From VBDM01 sp964430565 (lineage in GTDB: Bacteria > Pseudomonadota > Gammaproteobacteria > Burkholderiales > SG8-39): a DNA stretch of 64,000 bases. Location: assembly GCA_964430565.1 (NCBI GenBank), contig CAYSFD010000005.1, positions 62,001 to 126,000 of the forward strand, given 5' to 3'. A program made the translations under genes and the position numbers. Positions 9,201 through 16,138 of the stretch are shown in pieces (within the stretch, counting starts at the first letter, position 1; every line of letters begins with the position of its first letter). A model generated the notes under the pieces. The model ran no database searches. It had not been told where the DNA came from and saw only the letters and a program-made list of their open reading frames with translations.

Positions 9201-9531
9201 TTCCCTGCACTACGAGCACAAGAAGCACGACGGCTCGTACCCGATCATCGGCGTGAACACTTTCCGCAACCCGCGCGCAGACCCGGTTCCCAGAAAGCTC
9301 GAGCTGATCCGTTCGACCGAGGAGGAGAAGCAGTCGCAGCTCAAGCGCCTGAGCGAATTTCACCAGCGCCACTCCGTGGAATCCGGCCCCATGCTGAAAC
9401 GCTTGCAGCATGCGGTGATCAAGAACGAAAACGTCTTTGCGGTTCTCATGGATGCGGTACGCTGCTGCTCGCTCGGGCAGATAACCGACGCGCTCTTCGA
9501 GGTAGGGGGGCAATATCGGCGCAATATGTGA
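6208..9531 (+). CDS. icmF: Fused isobutyryl-CoA mutase IcmF (1107 aa)
   Basis: IcmF interconverts isobutyryl-CoA and n-butyryl-CoA with adenosylcobalamin and carries its own GTPase chaperone. Domain order is diagnostic: B12-binding domain (about 20-150, with FDGHDAS and the cobalt-ligand candidate His31), MeaI-type G domain (about 200-420; Walker A GTGGSGKS 207-214, DPSRRKSGG 240-248, NKFD 352-355), then the TIM-barrel mutase domain (about 545-1107). Residues 481-504, in the linker, are encoded by a palindromic repeat (7648-7718) inserted without breaking the frame. A LiuR-type operator sits in its promoter, which fits a role in valine/branched-chain acyl-CoA metabolism. The ATG is preceded by a weak GAGGCAGCC ribosome site. 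Confidence 0.96.
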   Translation: MTDLSAGSQRTEYKARNRIRFVTAASLFDGHDASINIMRRILQASGCEVIHLGHNRSVEEVVTAALQEDVQGIAVSSYQGGHIEYFKYMIDLLRERGGGNVKVFGGGGGVIVPEEIRELEAYGVARIYSPDDGQKMGLQGMINDMLSRCDEDLSQDVPKDLDAVKSEDRRALSRLITGLENGAAGKLREQIVKEADALSIPALGITGTGGSGKSSLTDELIRRFRLDQDDRLNIAVLAVDPSRRKSGGALLGDRIRMNAIGPGENGARVFMRSLATREAGKEVSAALADTIAACRVAAFDLIVVETSGIGQGDTAIVQLVDVSLYVMTPEFGAASQLEKIDMLDFADFVAINKFDRRGAEDALRDVRKQVQRNRKLFSDSAERTPVYGTIASRFNDEGVTALYQGLLPKLAEFGLKVQPGRLPAVAVRASSSRNMIVPPARVRYLAEITETMRAYHARAGEQSKLARERQQLTATKEMLESSFPRERESSVVSPKSPDPRGHDAIVWIDSLIADRNARLHEASRRLLDSWPDTVKAYSGDEYLLRVRDREVRTSLTHTSLSGTRVPKVALPKFEDQGEILRWRLRENLPGSFPFTAGAFAFKRENEDPTRMFAGEGDPFRTNRRFHLLSKDTPAKRLSTAFDSVTLYGFDPDPRPDIYGKVGNSGVSIATLDDMKVLYSGFDLCDPATSVSMTINGPAPTLLAMFFNTAIDQQIEKFRKDEGREPSAEDHVEIRAQTLSTVRGTVQADILKEDQGQNTCIFSTEFSLKVMGDIQQYFIDHGVDNFYSASISGYHIAEAGANPISQLAFTLANGFTFVEAYLARGMKIDDFAPSLSFFFSYGMDPEYAVLGRVARRIWAIAMREKYGANERSQRLKFHSQTSGRSLHAQEIAFNDIRTTLQALISTYDNTNSLHTNAYDEAVTTPTEESVRRAVAIQLVINREWGLGKTENPNQGSFIIEELTDLVEEAVLKEFEAISERGGVLGAMETGYQRGRIQEDSLHYEHKKHDGSYPIIGVNTFRNPRADPVPRKLELIRSTEEEKQSQLKRLSEFHQRHSVESGPMLKRLQHAVIKNENVFAVLMDAVRCCSLGQITDALFEVGGQYRRNM
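7648..7718. repeat. Palindromic repeat inside icmF (copy 1)
   Basis: A 71-bp element starts with TCGTCATTCCCGCG, folds back on GCGGGAATCC, and ends GGATCCCCGC-GGGCATGACG, giving nested inverted repeats with CGTCAT/ATGACG outer ends. This is the layout of the widespread REP/NEMIS-like intergenic palindromes, but here it is inside coding sequence and in frame. A related element is at 9558-9632. Confidence 0.75.
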
Positions 9532-10400
9532 CCGTCGCGGTCACGGACGGACCCCATCGTCGTCCCCGCGAACGCGGGGACCCAGAGGCTTTCGTTGCAC
9601 GACGCTGGATTCCCGCCTTCGCGGGAAGGACGGCACCAGGGCTGCACACGTCACGAGGTTCGGTAAAGATCACTAAGAACGAAACACGCGGCAGCGCCGT
9701 CGAAGACGCAAAGGGCGCTGCGCCGGCCGATCTTCGGTTCGTCGTCATCGCATCGGTCTATGTGGCGCTCGCGCTGACGTTCCTCGAGTATTTCGCAAGG
9801 CCCGGGTTTTTCGCCCAGCACTTCCCGGGCGCTGCCCGGAGCCAGTTCGGACTATTCCCGCATCTGTGGTGGGCACTCTGGACCATTGCCTTGTTCCTGC
9901 TGATCCCCGCGACTGTGGTTCGCGGCTTCTTCCGGCACCGTCTTCGCGACTACGGCCTGAATCTCGCCATCAAGCGACAACACTGGTGGCTCTACCTCGG
10001 GTTGTTTGCCGCGGTCTTCCCGTTGGTTCTATACGCCGCCAGCCGCCCCGAATTCCGGGCCGTCTATCCGTTCTATCGCGGTGCGTTTCAGGCTTCTACC
10101 GGCGCAATTCTCGCGTGGGAGCTGGCGTATCTCACGCAATTCTTTGCGCTTGAGTTTTTCTTCCGCGGCTTTCTCGTGCTGGGCCTGGGTCGCGTTATCG
10201 GACGCGCCTCGATCTGGCTTGCGATGGTTCCGTACTGCATGATTCATTATCACAAGCCTCCCCTGGAGGCGTTCGCCGCCATCGTCGCCGGCATCATATT
10301 AGGGGAAGTCGCGTATCGAACCCGCTCGATCGCCGGCGGGGTTATCGTCCACATCGGCGTCGCCGCGACGATGGAGCTTCTGGCGCTGAAGATCTTTTGA
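9528..10400 (+). CDS. CPBP-family intramembrane protease homologue (start uncertain)
   Basis: From about position 9740 the frame encodes a clear multi-pass membrane protein with CPBP/ABI (CAAX-protease-like) motifs: EFFFRGF, a loop with MIHYHKPP, and a last helix with VIVHIGVAA; catalytic Glu and His candidates are present, though the usual EExxxR is reduced to ExxxR. The start is a problem: the only in-frame start upstream is GTG 9528, which overlaps the icmF stop (ATGTGA) and would translate a palindromic repeat (9558-9632) into about 25 residues; the next is GTG 9762 inside the first helix. Either translation begins at 9528 by coupling to icmF, or a non-standard start is used. Role of this family member unknown. 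Confidence 0.65.
   Translation: MTVAVTDGPHRRPRERGDPEAFVARRWIPAFAGRTAPGLHTSRGSVKITKNETRGSAVEDAKGAAPADLRFVVIASVYVALALTFLEYFARPGFFAQHFPGAARSQFGLFPHLWWALWTIALFLLIPATVVRGFFRHRLRDYGLNLAIKRQHWWLYLGLFAAVFPLVLYAASRPEFRAVYPFYRGAFQASTGAILAWELAYLTQFFALEFFFRGFLVLGLGRVIGRASIWLAMVPYCMIHYHKPPLEAFAAIVAGIILGEVAYRTRSIAGGVIVHIGVAATMELLALKIF
9558..9632. repeat. Palindromic repeat between icmF and the CPBP gene (copy 2)
   Basis: A 75-bp element of the same type as 7648-7718: GTCGTCCCCGCG/CGCGGGGACCCAG is one hairpin and CTGGATTCCCGCC/GCGGGAAGGAC the second, together forming a larger inverted repeat. It begins 26 bp after the icmF stop and lies across the presumed 5' end of the CPBP gene. Confidence 0.7.
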
Positions 10401-10413
10401 TCGAGCCGCGGCT

Positions 10414-10447
10414 CCCGCGCAAAGTGCAAGAGAGCCAATCGCGCGGG
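10414..10447. terminator. Inverted repeat between convergent genes
   Basis: CCCGCGC (10414-10420) and GCGCGGG (10441-10447) can pair across a 20-nt loop in the 63-bp gap between the CPBP gene and the convergent TPR gene. No T-tract; possible bidirectional 3'-end hairpin, weakly supported. Confidence 0.25.
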
Positions 10448-10463
10448 TTGCGGTAACGCCGGC

Positions 10464-11003
10464 CTAACGAAGCGCCGCAAGCGCGGTTTCGGCGTCCTTT
10501 GCGAGAGGGTGTTGCGCGTCCTGCTTGAGAAAGCTCTCAAAGCTCGCGATCGCACGGGGCTTGTCTCCGAGCATGGCCTGCGCAAGCGCCTTGCCGAAGC
10601 GCGCCTCCGATGCGAGCGGACTGCGCGGATAGGTCGCTGCGAAGGTTTCGAAGGCTTTCGCCGCTTCGGCGAACTTGCCGGCGTCGGCGAGCTGTTGCGC
10701 AGCCTGCAGAGCCTGGAGCTCGGCACGATACGCAGGGTCCTGCTCGCGATCCCCCCTCCAGTAGGGTTTGAGCTCGGATTCGGTAGCCTCCGCGCCCCGG
10801 ATTCCGGCCGTCACGGTTTGCGTATAGACCGGCTGTCCGGATTGCAGGCGCGGGCTTACCGCTCGCAGCTTTGCCCACATTTCTCCGAGCACAACCTTGA
10901 AGTCGGACCGGGCCGGAGGACGAGCCGGCTCGCCGGCAAACACCGAGGTCGCTCCGATCAGAAACCACAACGCAAGCGCCAAATAGCTCAGCCGTTTTTC
11001 CAT
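10464..11003 (-). CDS. Exported tetratricopeptide protein, YbgF/CpoB-like C-terminus (179 aa)
   Basis: A signal peptide (about 1-23, ending SVFAGE) precedes a short linker and two or three TPR-like helical pairs (about 98-179): ALQAAQQLADAGKFAEAAKA, SPLASEARFGKALAQAMLGD and AIASFESFLKQDAQHP. This resembles the C-terminal TPR part of YbgF/CpoB periplasmic proteins, but the N-terminal coiled coil is missing. It is the second gene of a transcript headed by the 1658-aa NHL/TPR protein, 21 bp downstream, so it probably works with that protein in the periplasm. Function otherwise unknown. Confidence 0.8.
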   Translation of the reverse strand: MEKRLSYLALALWFLIGATSVFAGEPARPPARSDFKVVLGEMWAKLRAVSPRLQSGQPVYTQTVTAGIRGAEATESELKPYWRGDREQDPAYRAELQALQAAQQLADAGKFAEAAKAFETFAATYPRSPLASEARFGKALAQAMLGDKPRAIASFESFLKQDAQHPLAKDAETALAALR

Positions 11004-11024
11004 AGCTTATCTCCTCTTTACACC

Positions 11025-14000
11025 CTAATTGCCCAAAAGCTTGGCCAAGGCGCGATACTGATTTCCGATGTCCTTGCGCAATTGCGTCGCCTCACGGTAC
11101 TTCGTCCGTGCCTCGGGGAGCTTGCCGAGACGATAGTTGGCGAGCGCGGCATTGACGCGAATGCCGCCATCGCCCGGTTCGAGTTCTTCGGCGATGCGAT
11201 AAGCTTCCAGCGCTCGCTCGTAGTCGCCGCCGAAATAGTAGAGATTGCCCCTGTTGTTGAGCGCCGCCGCGTGCCGCGGGTTGCTTTCGAGGATCGCCTC
11301 GAACTCGCGCAAGGCAACATCCACCGCGCCGTTTCGGCCGTAGATCATGCCGATTTGCAGGCGCGCTTCGTCGTCCTTGGGGTTCGCTGCCAGTATCAGG
11401 CGGTAGGGCTGGACTTCGCGCTCCAGGCGCCGCGCGACAAGCAGGCGTTGCTCGCGCTCGGTCAGGCGAGTCGCACGCTCGCCCGAGGGCACCTCCACCT
11501 TGAACGCTGCCGGGGCCAGACTCACCGGGGGATACTTCTCCCAGGCCTGACGCAACGACAGCACCTTGAGCTGTTTTTTGGCGTCGGCCTCGCGGTACTT
11601 GCGCGCCCCCTCGGCCCAGGCTTCGGTGAAGGACGTTGCGATCAGGGTCGCCTCCAGAGGTATCCAGAGCTCGCCCTCGCGTACGACGAGCAGATCTTCC
11701 TGGAGACTGATGAGCCCGCGATCGGACTCCTTGAGACCGGTGCGAAACATCAGGAACAGGTGCCCCGGCACATCGATCAGCGCCGTTTCGATGCCGAGAT
11801 TCTCGTACGCGGCGGCCAGCAGCACCGAAAGATCGTCGCAGTCGCCGCTCTTCAGGCGCAGCGTCTCACGCGGAAACTGCACGTAGTCGACTTGTTCGGC
11901 GCTGACGCGCGAATAGGGCGTGTTTGGGTCGGCCTGATAGCGCAGCCCGTGCGCGCTCAAGATGTTGTACACGGTGGCAGCGAGCGCCAGCTGCCGGTTC
12001 AGCGCCCCTTGAGCCGGCGGAGCGTAGCGGTTGGTCGCTTCGCGCACGAAGTTCCTGAGGGTGTCGTCCCTTGGGGTCACGAAGGAGCCGACCATCTCCC
12101 CGTTAGCCCATAGAATCGCGTTTTTGCCGTAAAGCGTTACCGCCTGTGTGATTTCCTGCGTTCCCTCGCGGGAGTCGGCTGTTCCAAGCGAAACCACCGC
12201 GAGCACGCGTGTGTCTTCGTCGATCGTCAGTACCTTGTTGCTAAACGTGGCATGGAGCGGGACCTCCAGGGTGCTCTTCGCCTTGAGTTCGGCAATTTCC
12301 CGCGTCACCGGAAAGTCCATGTACTCCTTGATGAAGAACGACACGCGCAGCTTCTTATAGTCGTCAACGGTATCGTTTTTCACTTTCACCTGGCCGATGC
12401 GCTCGGTCGCGTACTGCTTGTGCGCCGAAACGAACATGCGCTCAAGCCGCAGATCCTCGATGGTCGGGCGCGCGCTCGTTCCGGCCAGCGATTTCTTCTT
12501 TTGATCGTAAGCCGCGGCAAGGGCGCGCTGATTCGGGTCGCTCGGGCTGCGCTTGACGAGTTGATCGAGAACGCCGATTGCGGCATCGAAGGCGCGCCGC
12601 TCGATGTGGACCTCGGCGATCAGCAGATGCGGTGCGTCGGCGCGCTCGTCCAGGCGACCCGCCTTTTCGAGGGACGTCAGCGCTTCGTCATAGATATTGT
12701 TGTCGGCAAGGCTGCGTCCGAGCTTGAAGTTCACTTCATACGAGTCCGGCTGGAGTTCGAGCGCGCGCTTGAGCGTCTGGATCGCCTCGCCGTTCTTCCC
12801 CTGTCGGTGGGCGGCTTCGGCGGCGAGCAGGAGCGAATCGACATTTTTCGGCGCGAGCTTCTGCGCCTCGCGCGCCGCGTTGCCGGAGTCCTGCCACCGC
12901 CCCAGAGCCGCGTAGGTCCGCGCCTGCGCGAGGCGCAGCTCGAAATCGGCCGGCGCCAACGCGATCGCACGCTCCCGCGCGGCGAGCGCTTGCGCGTGAC
13001 GACCGTCGCGGCTCTCCAGTTCCGCAAGCCGGCGGAACACATCGGCGCCGGCGTCGGGCAGGGCAGCCGCCTTGCTCAGGGACTCGCGGGCCTTGCGTTC
13101 GTCCTTGAGCCCCAGATAGGCGTCGCCGAGCGCCGCCCAGGCGGCGCCGTATTTCGGGTTGAGCCTCGTGGCGCGCGCCAGGGCGATCACGGCTTCCTCG
13201 TGTTTGCCCTGGGCGATGGCGGTCCGTCCGAGCACGTACTGGCCCATGCTTTCCTCGGCCGGGCCTCCCGCCATCGACAGAGCGATGGTGCGGGCCTGAT
13301 CGAATTCACCCAAAGCGAGGTGCGTACTCGCGACCGCGACCAGAGCCTCGGTATCCCGGGGTGCAATCGCCAGCGCGCGCTTGTAGCGCTCGAGCGCATC
13401 GCGCGGACGGCCGAGCGACTGGAACACCCGCCCTGCGCGGCGCCAGGTCGAGATCTCCGAGGGGTCCGCCGCGGCAGCGGCGTCGAGCTGTGCGATGCCC
13501 TTGTCCACCGCTCCCAGACGTACAAAGGCTTCGCCGAGCATGGCGCGCACGGCCGGGGTGCCGGATTCACGAGCGAGCGCCGTTTCCAGACACGTCACGG
13601 CGCCGGCGGCATCCCCCAGCTGGAGGCTGAGCTCCCCGCACAGCGCATAGGTCTCCCCATCGGCTTGGTTGGCCGCGACGGCACGCTCGATCGCCGCGCG
13701 CGCGCCCAGCGTGTCGCCGCCGGCGGCCATCGCCCTCGCCTCGAGCCGCCGCCCTGCGATCTCATGTCCAGGACGACGCGCCAGATCCTGGAACTGCCCG
13801 ATGGCCGCGTCGTATCGGCCCATTGCCAGCTGGCTGCGCCCAAGGTACTCGACCGCTGCGGCGTGGTCGGAAGCTTCCTTCGCGGCGCGCGTGAAAGCGG
13901 CCACCGCAGGTTCATAACGCTTGGCTTCGAATTCGCGGTAGCCTGCGCGGAACAAGTCTTCGACCGGCGCCGACGGTTCGCCTTCGACTCCGAAGTTGCT

Positions 14001-16001
14001 GTGCGCGCTCACGCGGTAGTGAAGGAAACGACCCACTGCGTCCGCACCGAACGACGCCTCCGCGGCTTGCGTCTCCAGCAGGCGCTCGTAGGGGCCGTCC
14101 CGCCCGGACGCAGCGTATACGCGGTAGCCGGACACGTATCGCGCAGTCGATTTCAGCCAGGAGAGCCGGATCCTTGCGGGCTCACCGCGCGCCTCGATTC
14201 CGCCTACGCGCGGCGGTGGCTGGAGAAAATGGTAAATGGCGAGTTCCTTGCGCTCTGCGTCGTGGAGCGAAAAAGCGTAGCTAGCGGGAGGTGTCGAGAA
14301 AGTTACCGCACTGGAGGGCTCGATCTGCGGGGTGCGGTAGGCCGCGAAAGAGAACTCCCGGATTCCGCCGTGAAATACATCGACAAGCTGCTTGCCCTGC
14401 TCGGTGGCGGCAAAAACATATAGACGATCCTCGGCGTCGATACTCAGCCCGTAAATCGCCCGATAGGGAAGAGGGCCGCCGCTCACGCTGTAGCGCCACT
14501 CCCTCTGGGGCGAAAACACCTGTACGAGCTTGGTCTCGGCGTCAGCAACATAGATATTACGCGCGGCGTCGGTCACGACCGCAGTCGGGCGCGCGATCCG
14601 GCGAAATTGGTTCGGCGTGTCGGCGAGCTTGTTCACGAAAATCCCGTCGCGTGTGAAGATTTGTACCCGGCGATTGCCGGTGTCGGCGACGTAGATATAG
14701 TCGGCGAGGTGCAGGCCGCCGATTTCGTCGAACTCGCCGTCGCGCGAGCCGCCGCGCCCCATCGCAAAGCGCAGCTTTCCGTCGTGGCCGAAAATCTTGA
14801 CGGTGTCGCCATCGGCAACGGCTATGTCGCGAGCGTCGAACGCCGCGCGCCGTGGCCGGTCCAGGGGCCCGGCGAATTCGAGCTTGAGCTTGCCCGTAGA
14901 ATCAAGCCGACGGACTTTGCCCCTTTGCAGGCACAGCAGGTCGCCGCCCTCGAGTGCATAGGCACTTTCGCATTCCAGGCTGAACGCGCTCGCGCGCCGC
15001 ACGCTGGCGAGCCGTTCGGTCTCGGGAATCGCGAGTTTTACCTCTGGAACGCGAAAGAACTCGATCTTGCGGTTGCCGATGTCGGCGATCGCAAGATCGC
15101 GACCGATCACGGCGAGCGCAGTCACCTCGGTAAACTGGCCGCGACCTCTCCCGGGGCTTCCGAAGCGGCGCCGAACCTTAGCGCGCTCCCAGTCGATCTC
15201 GACGATGTTTCCGTTGGCGCCATCGGCGATGAAGACCCGCCCGGTCGGATCGGCGGTCAGCGCGCGCCAGCGCGCGCTTCGGCTGCCCGCAAAGGACTCC
15301 GCGCCCAATCGCTTGATCAGTTGCCCGGAATGGCTGTAGATGGACAAGCGTCCGGGGCCCGAGTCCTCCAGGACAAATACTCGCTCCGCGGCGTCCACGG
15401 CGACCTGCAGGGGCTTCACGAGCGCCGTCGCGGGATCGCTGCCGCCGCCGATCGAGTGAAGGAATACGCCGTCCTCGGAGTAGACGGCGACGCGATTGTT
15501 GCCGCGGTCGGCGACGTATAGACGCTTGTGGGGAGAAAAAGCGAGGCCTTCCGGGTCCTTGAGCTCACCGTAGCCGCGTCCGCCGCTACCGAATATGCTC
15601 AGGACGCGACCCTGGCCGTCGATGAGCGCAATCGTATCGTTGCTGGTGTTGGCGACCGCGATGCGGCCTTCCCCGAGAATGGCAAGACCGCCGATCTTCT
15701 TCGAGCTGAACGGGCGGCCGGTTCCCGCGAGATCGGTCGGGGTGGCCTCTTCTCCGGCGAGCCGCCACAGTGCGCCGCGGTCGCGCTCGACGAAAAGCAC
15801 CTTGCCATCCGCGGCAAGTGCAAAGCCGCTCACCTCGGCGAGCGGCTGGCCGTCCGTCGGCTGCCAGGCGCGGAGAAATTGAACTTCAGGCTGCTGCGTG
15901 TTGCCAAGCGGACTCAGAACGAGCGCCGCGCACGACAGCATAACGATGCCAAAACGCTTGGCTCCGAAATTGCGTGATTTCAATGCGAATCCTCGTCTCA
16001 C
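11025..16001 (-). CDS. Giant exported NHL-FN3-TPR-transglutaminase-like protein (1658 aa)
   Basis: Start GTG 16001 is set by a strong ribosome site (GGGAGGAGG, 5 nt away) and gives an N-terminal signal peptide (hydrophobic FGIVMLSCAALVLSPLG, then NTQQ). Residues ~40-590 are NHL/beta-propeller repeats (LYVADRGNNRVAVYSEDG, VYVADTGNRRVQIF-type). An FN3-like module follows (~595-680), then ~14 TPRs (~685-1165), a beta-rich domain, and a transglutaminase-like fold with SGDCDDLSVL (Cys1388), VPGHLFLMF (His1414) and Glu1450, so a Cys-His-acid triad looks intact. More TPRs end the protein (~1510-1650). It is divergent from a CHASE2 adenylate cyclase and followed by a small TPR protein. I know of no characterised protein with this full architecture; a periplasmic scaffold or envelope-processing role is inference. 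Confidence 0.85.
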   Translation of the reverse strand: MRRGFALKSRNFGAKRFGIVMLSCAALVLSPLGNTQQPEVQFLRAWQPTDGQPLAEVSGFALAADGKVLFVERDRGALWRLAGEEATPTDLAGTGRPFSSKKIGGLAILGEGRIAVANTSNDTIALIDGQGRVLSIFGSGGRGYGELKDPEGLAFSPHKRLYVADRGNNRVAVYSEDGVFLHSIGGGSDPATALVKPLQVAVDAAERVFVLEDSGPGRLSIYSHSGQLIKRLGAESFAGSRSARWRALTADPTGRVFIADGANGNIVEIDWERAKVRRRFGSPGRGRGQFTEVTALAVIGRDLAIADIGNRKIEFFRVPEVKLAIPETERLASVRRASAFSLECESAYALEGGDLLCLQRGKVRRLDSTGKLKLEFAGPLDRPRRAAFDARDIAVADGDTVKIFGHDGKLRFAMGRGGSRDGEFDEIGGLHLADYIYVADTGNRRVQIFTRDGIFVNKLADTPNQFRRIARPTAVVTDAARNIYVADAETKLVQVFSPQREWRYSVSGGPLPYRAIYGLSIDAEDRLYVFAATEQGKQLVDVFHGGIREFSFAAYRTPQIEPSSAVTFSTPPASYAFSLHDAERKELAIYHFLQPPPRVGGIEARGEPARIRLSWLKSTARYVSGYRVYAASGRDGPYERLLETQAAEASFGADAVGRFLHYRVSAHSNFGVEGEPSAPVEDLFRAGYREFEAKRYEPAVAAFTRAAKEASDHAAAVEYLGRSQLAMGRYDAAIGQFQDLARRPGHEIAGRRLEARAMAAGGDTLGARAAIERAVAANQADGETYALCGELSLQLGDAAGAVTCLETALARESGTPAVRAMLGEAFVRLGAVDKGIAQLDAAAAADPSEISTWRRAGRVFQSLGRPRDALERYKRALAIAPRDTEALVAVASTHLALGEFDQARTIALSMAGGPAEESMGQYVLGRTAIAQGKHEEAVIALARATRLNPKYGAAWAALGDAYLGLKDERKARESLSKAAALPDAGADVFRRLAELESRDGRHAQALAARERAIALAPADFELRLAQARTYAALGRWQDSGNAAREAQKLAPKNVDSLLLAAEAAHRQGKNGEAIQTLKRALELQPDSYEVNFKLGRSLADNNIYDEALTSLEKAGRLDERADAPHLLIAEVHIERRAFDAAIGVLDQLVKRSPSDPNQRALAAAYDQKKKSLAGTSARPTIEDLRLERMFVSAHKQYATERIGQVKVKNDTVDDYKKLRVSFFIKEYMDFPVTREIAELKAKSTLEVPLHATFSNKVLTIDEDTRVLAVVSLGTADSREGTQEITQAVTLYGKNAILWANGEMVGSFVTPRDDTLRNFVREATNRYAPPAQGALNRQLALAATVYNILSAHGLRYQADPNTPYSRVSAEQVDYVQFPRETLRLKSGDCDDLSVLLAAAYENLGIETALIDVPGHLFLMFRTGLKESDRGLISLQEDLLVVREGELWIPLEATLIATSFTEAWAEGARKYREADAKKQLKVLSLRQAWEKYPPVSLAPAAFKVEVPSGERATRLTEREQRLLVARRLEREVQPYRLILAANPKDDEARLQIGMIYGRNGAVDVALREFEAILESNPRHAAALNNRGNLYYFGGDYERALEAYRIAEELEPGDGGIRVNAALANYRLGKLPEARTKYREATQLRKDIGNQYRALAKLLGN

Positions 16002-16138
16002 GGGGCCTCCTCCCGAGTACCCGGGGATATAGGAGGGAATTCTAGTCCTGTTTGGCCACACCCGTAAAAGGCATTTTGCCTTTAGAATCATTCAAATTTC
16101 ACAAGAACCTGCCTGCGCGCCGCTCTTCGCGGTCGAGA
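16002..16138. promoter_or_regulatory. Divergent intergenic region of the NHL/TPR gene and adenylate cyclase gene
   Basis: This 137-bp gap must hold promoters for both divergent genes if the starts chosen here are right. Near 16030-16037 there is an AGGAGGG sequence on the plus strand and an A/T-richer patch at 16078-16105. I could not assign -10/-35 boxes with confidence, and no clear inverted repeat marks a regulator site. Confidence 0.4.

Noticed and set aside
12500..13950. Tandem repetitive DNA in the TPR zone considered as a repeat array or CRISPR
   Set aside because: Periodicity is about 102 bp with diverged sequence, matching 34-residue TPR coding units; there are no identical repeats with unique spacers.
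10509..14423. Long plus-strand ORFs (534 and 723 aa) opposite the giant NHL/TPR gene
   Set aside because: They are antisense shadows in high-G+C DNA: composition is Arg/Ala-rich without any domain, while the minus frame shows clear TPR, FN3 and NHL motifs.
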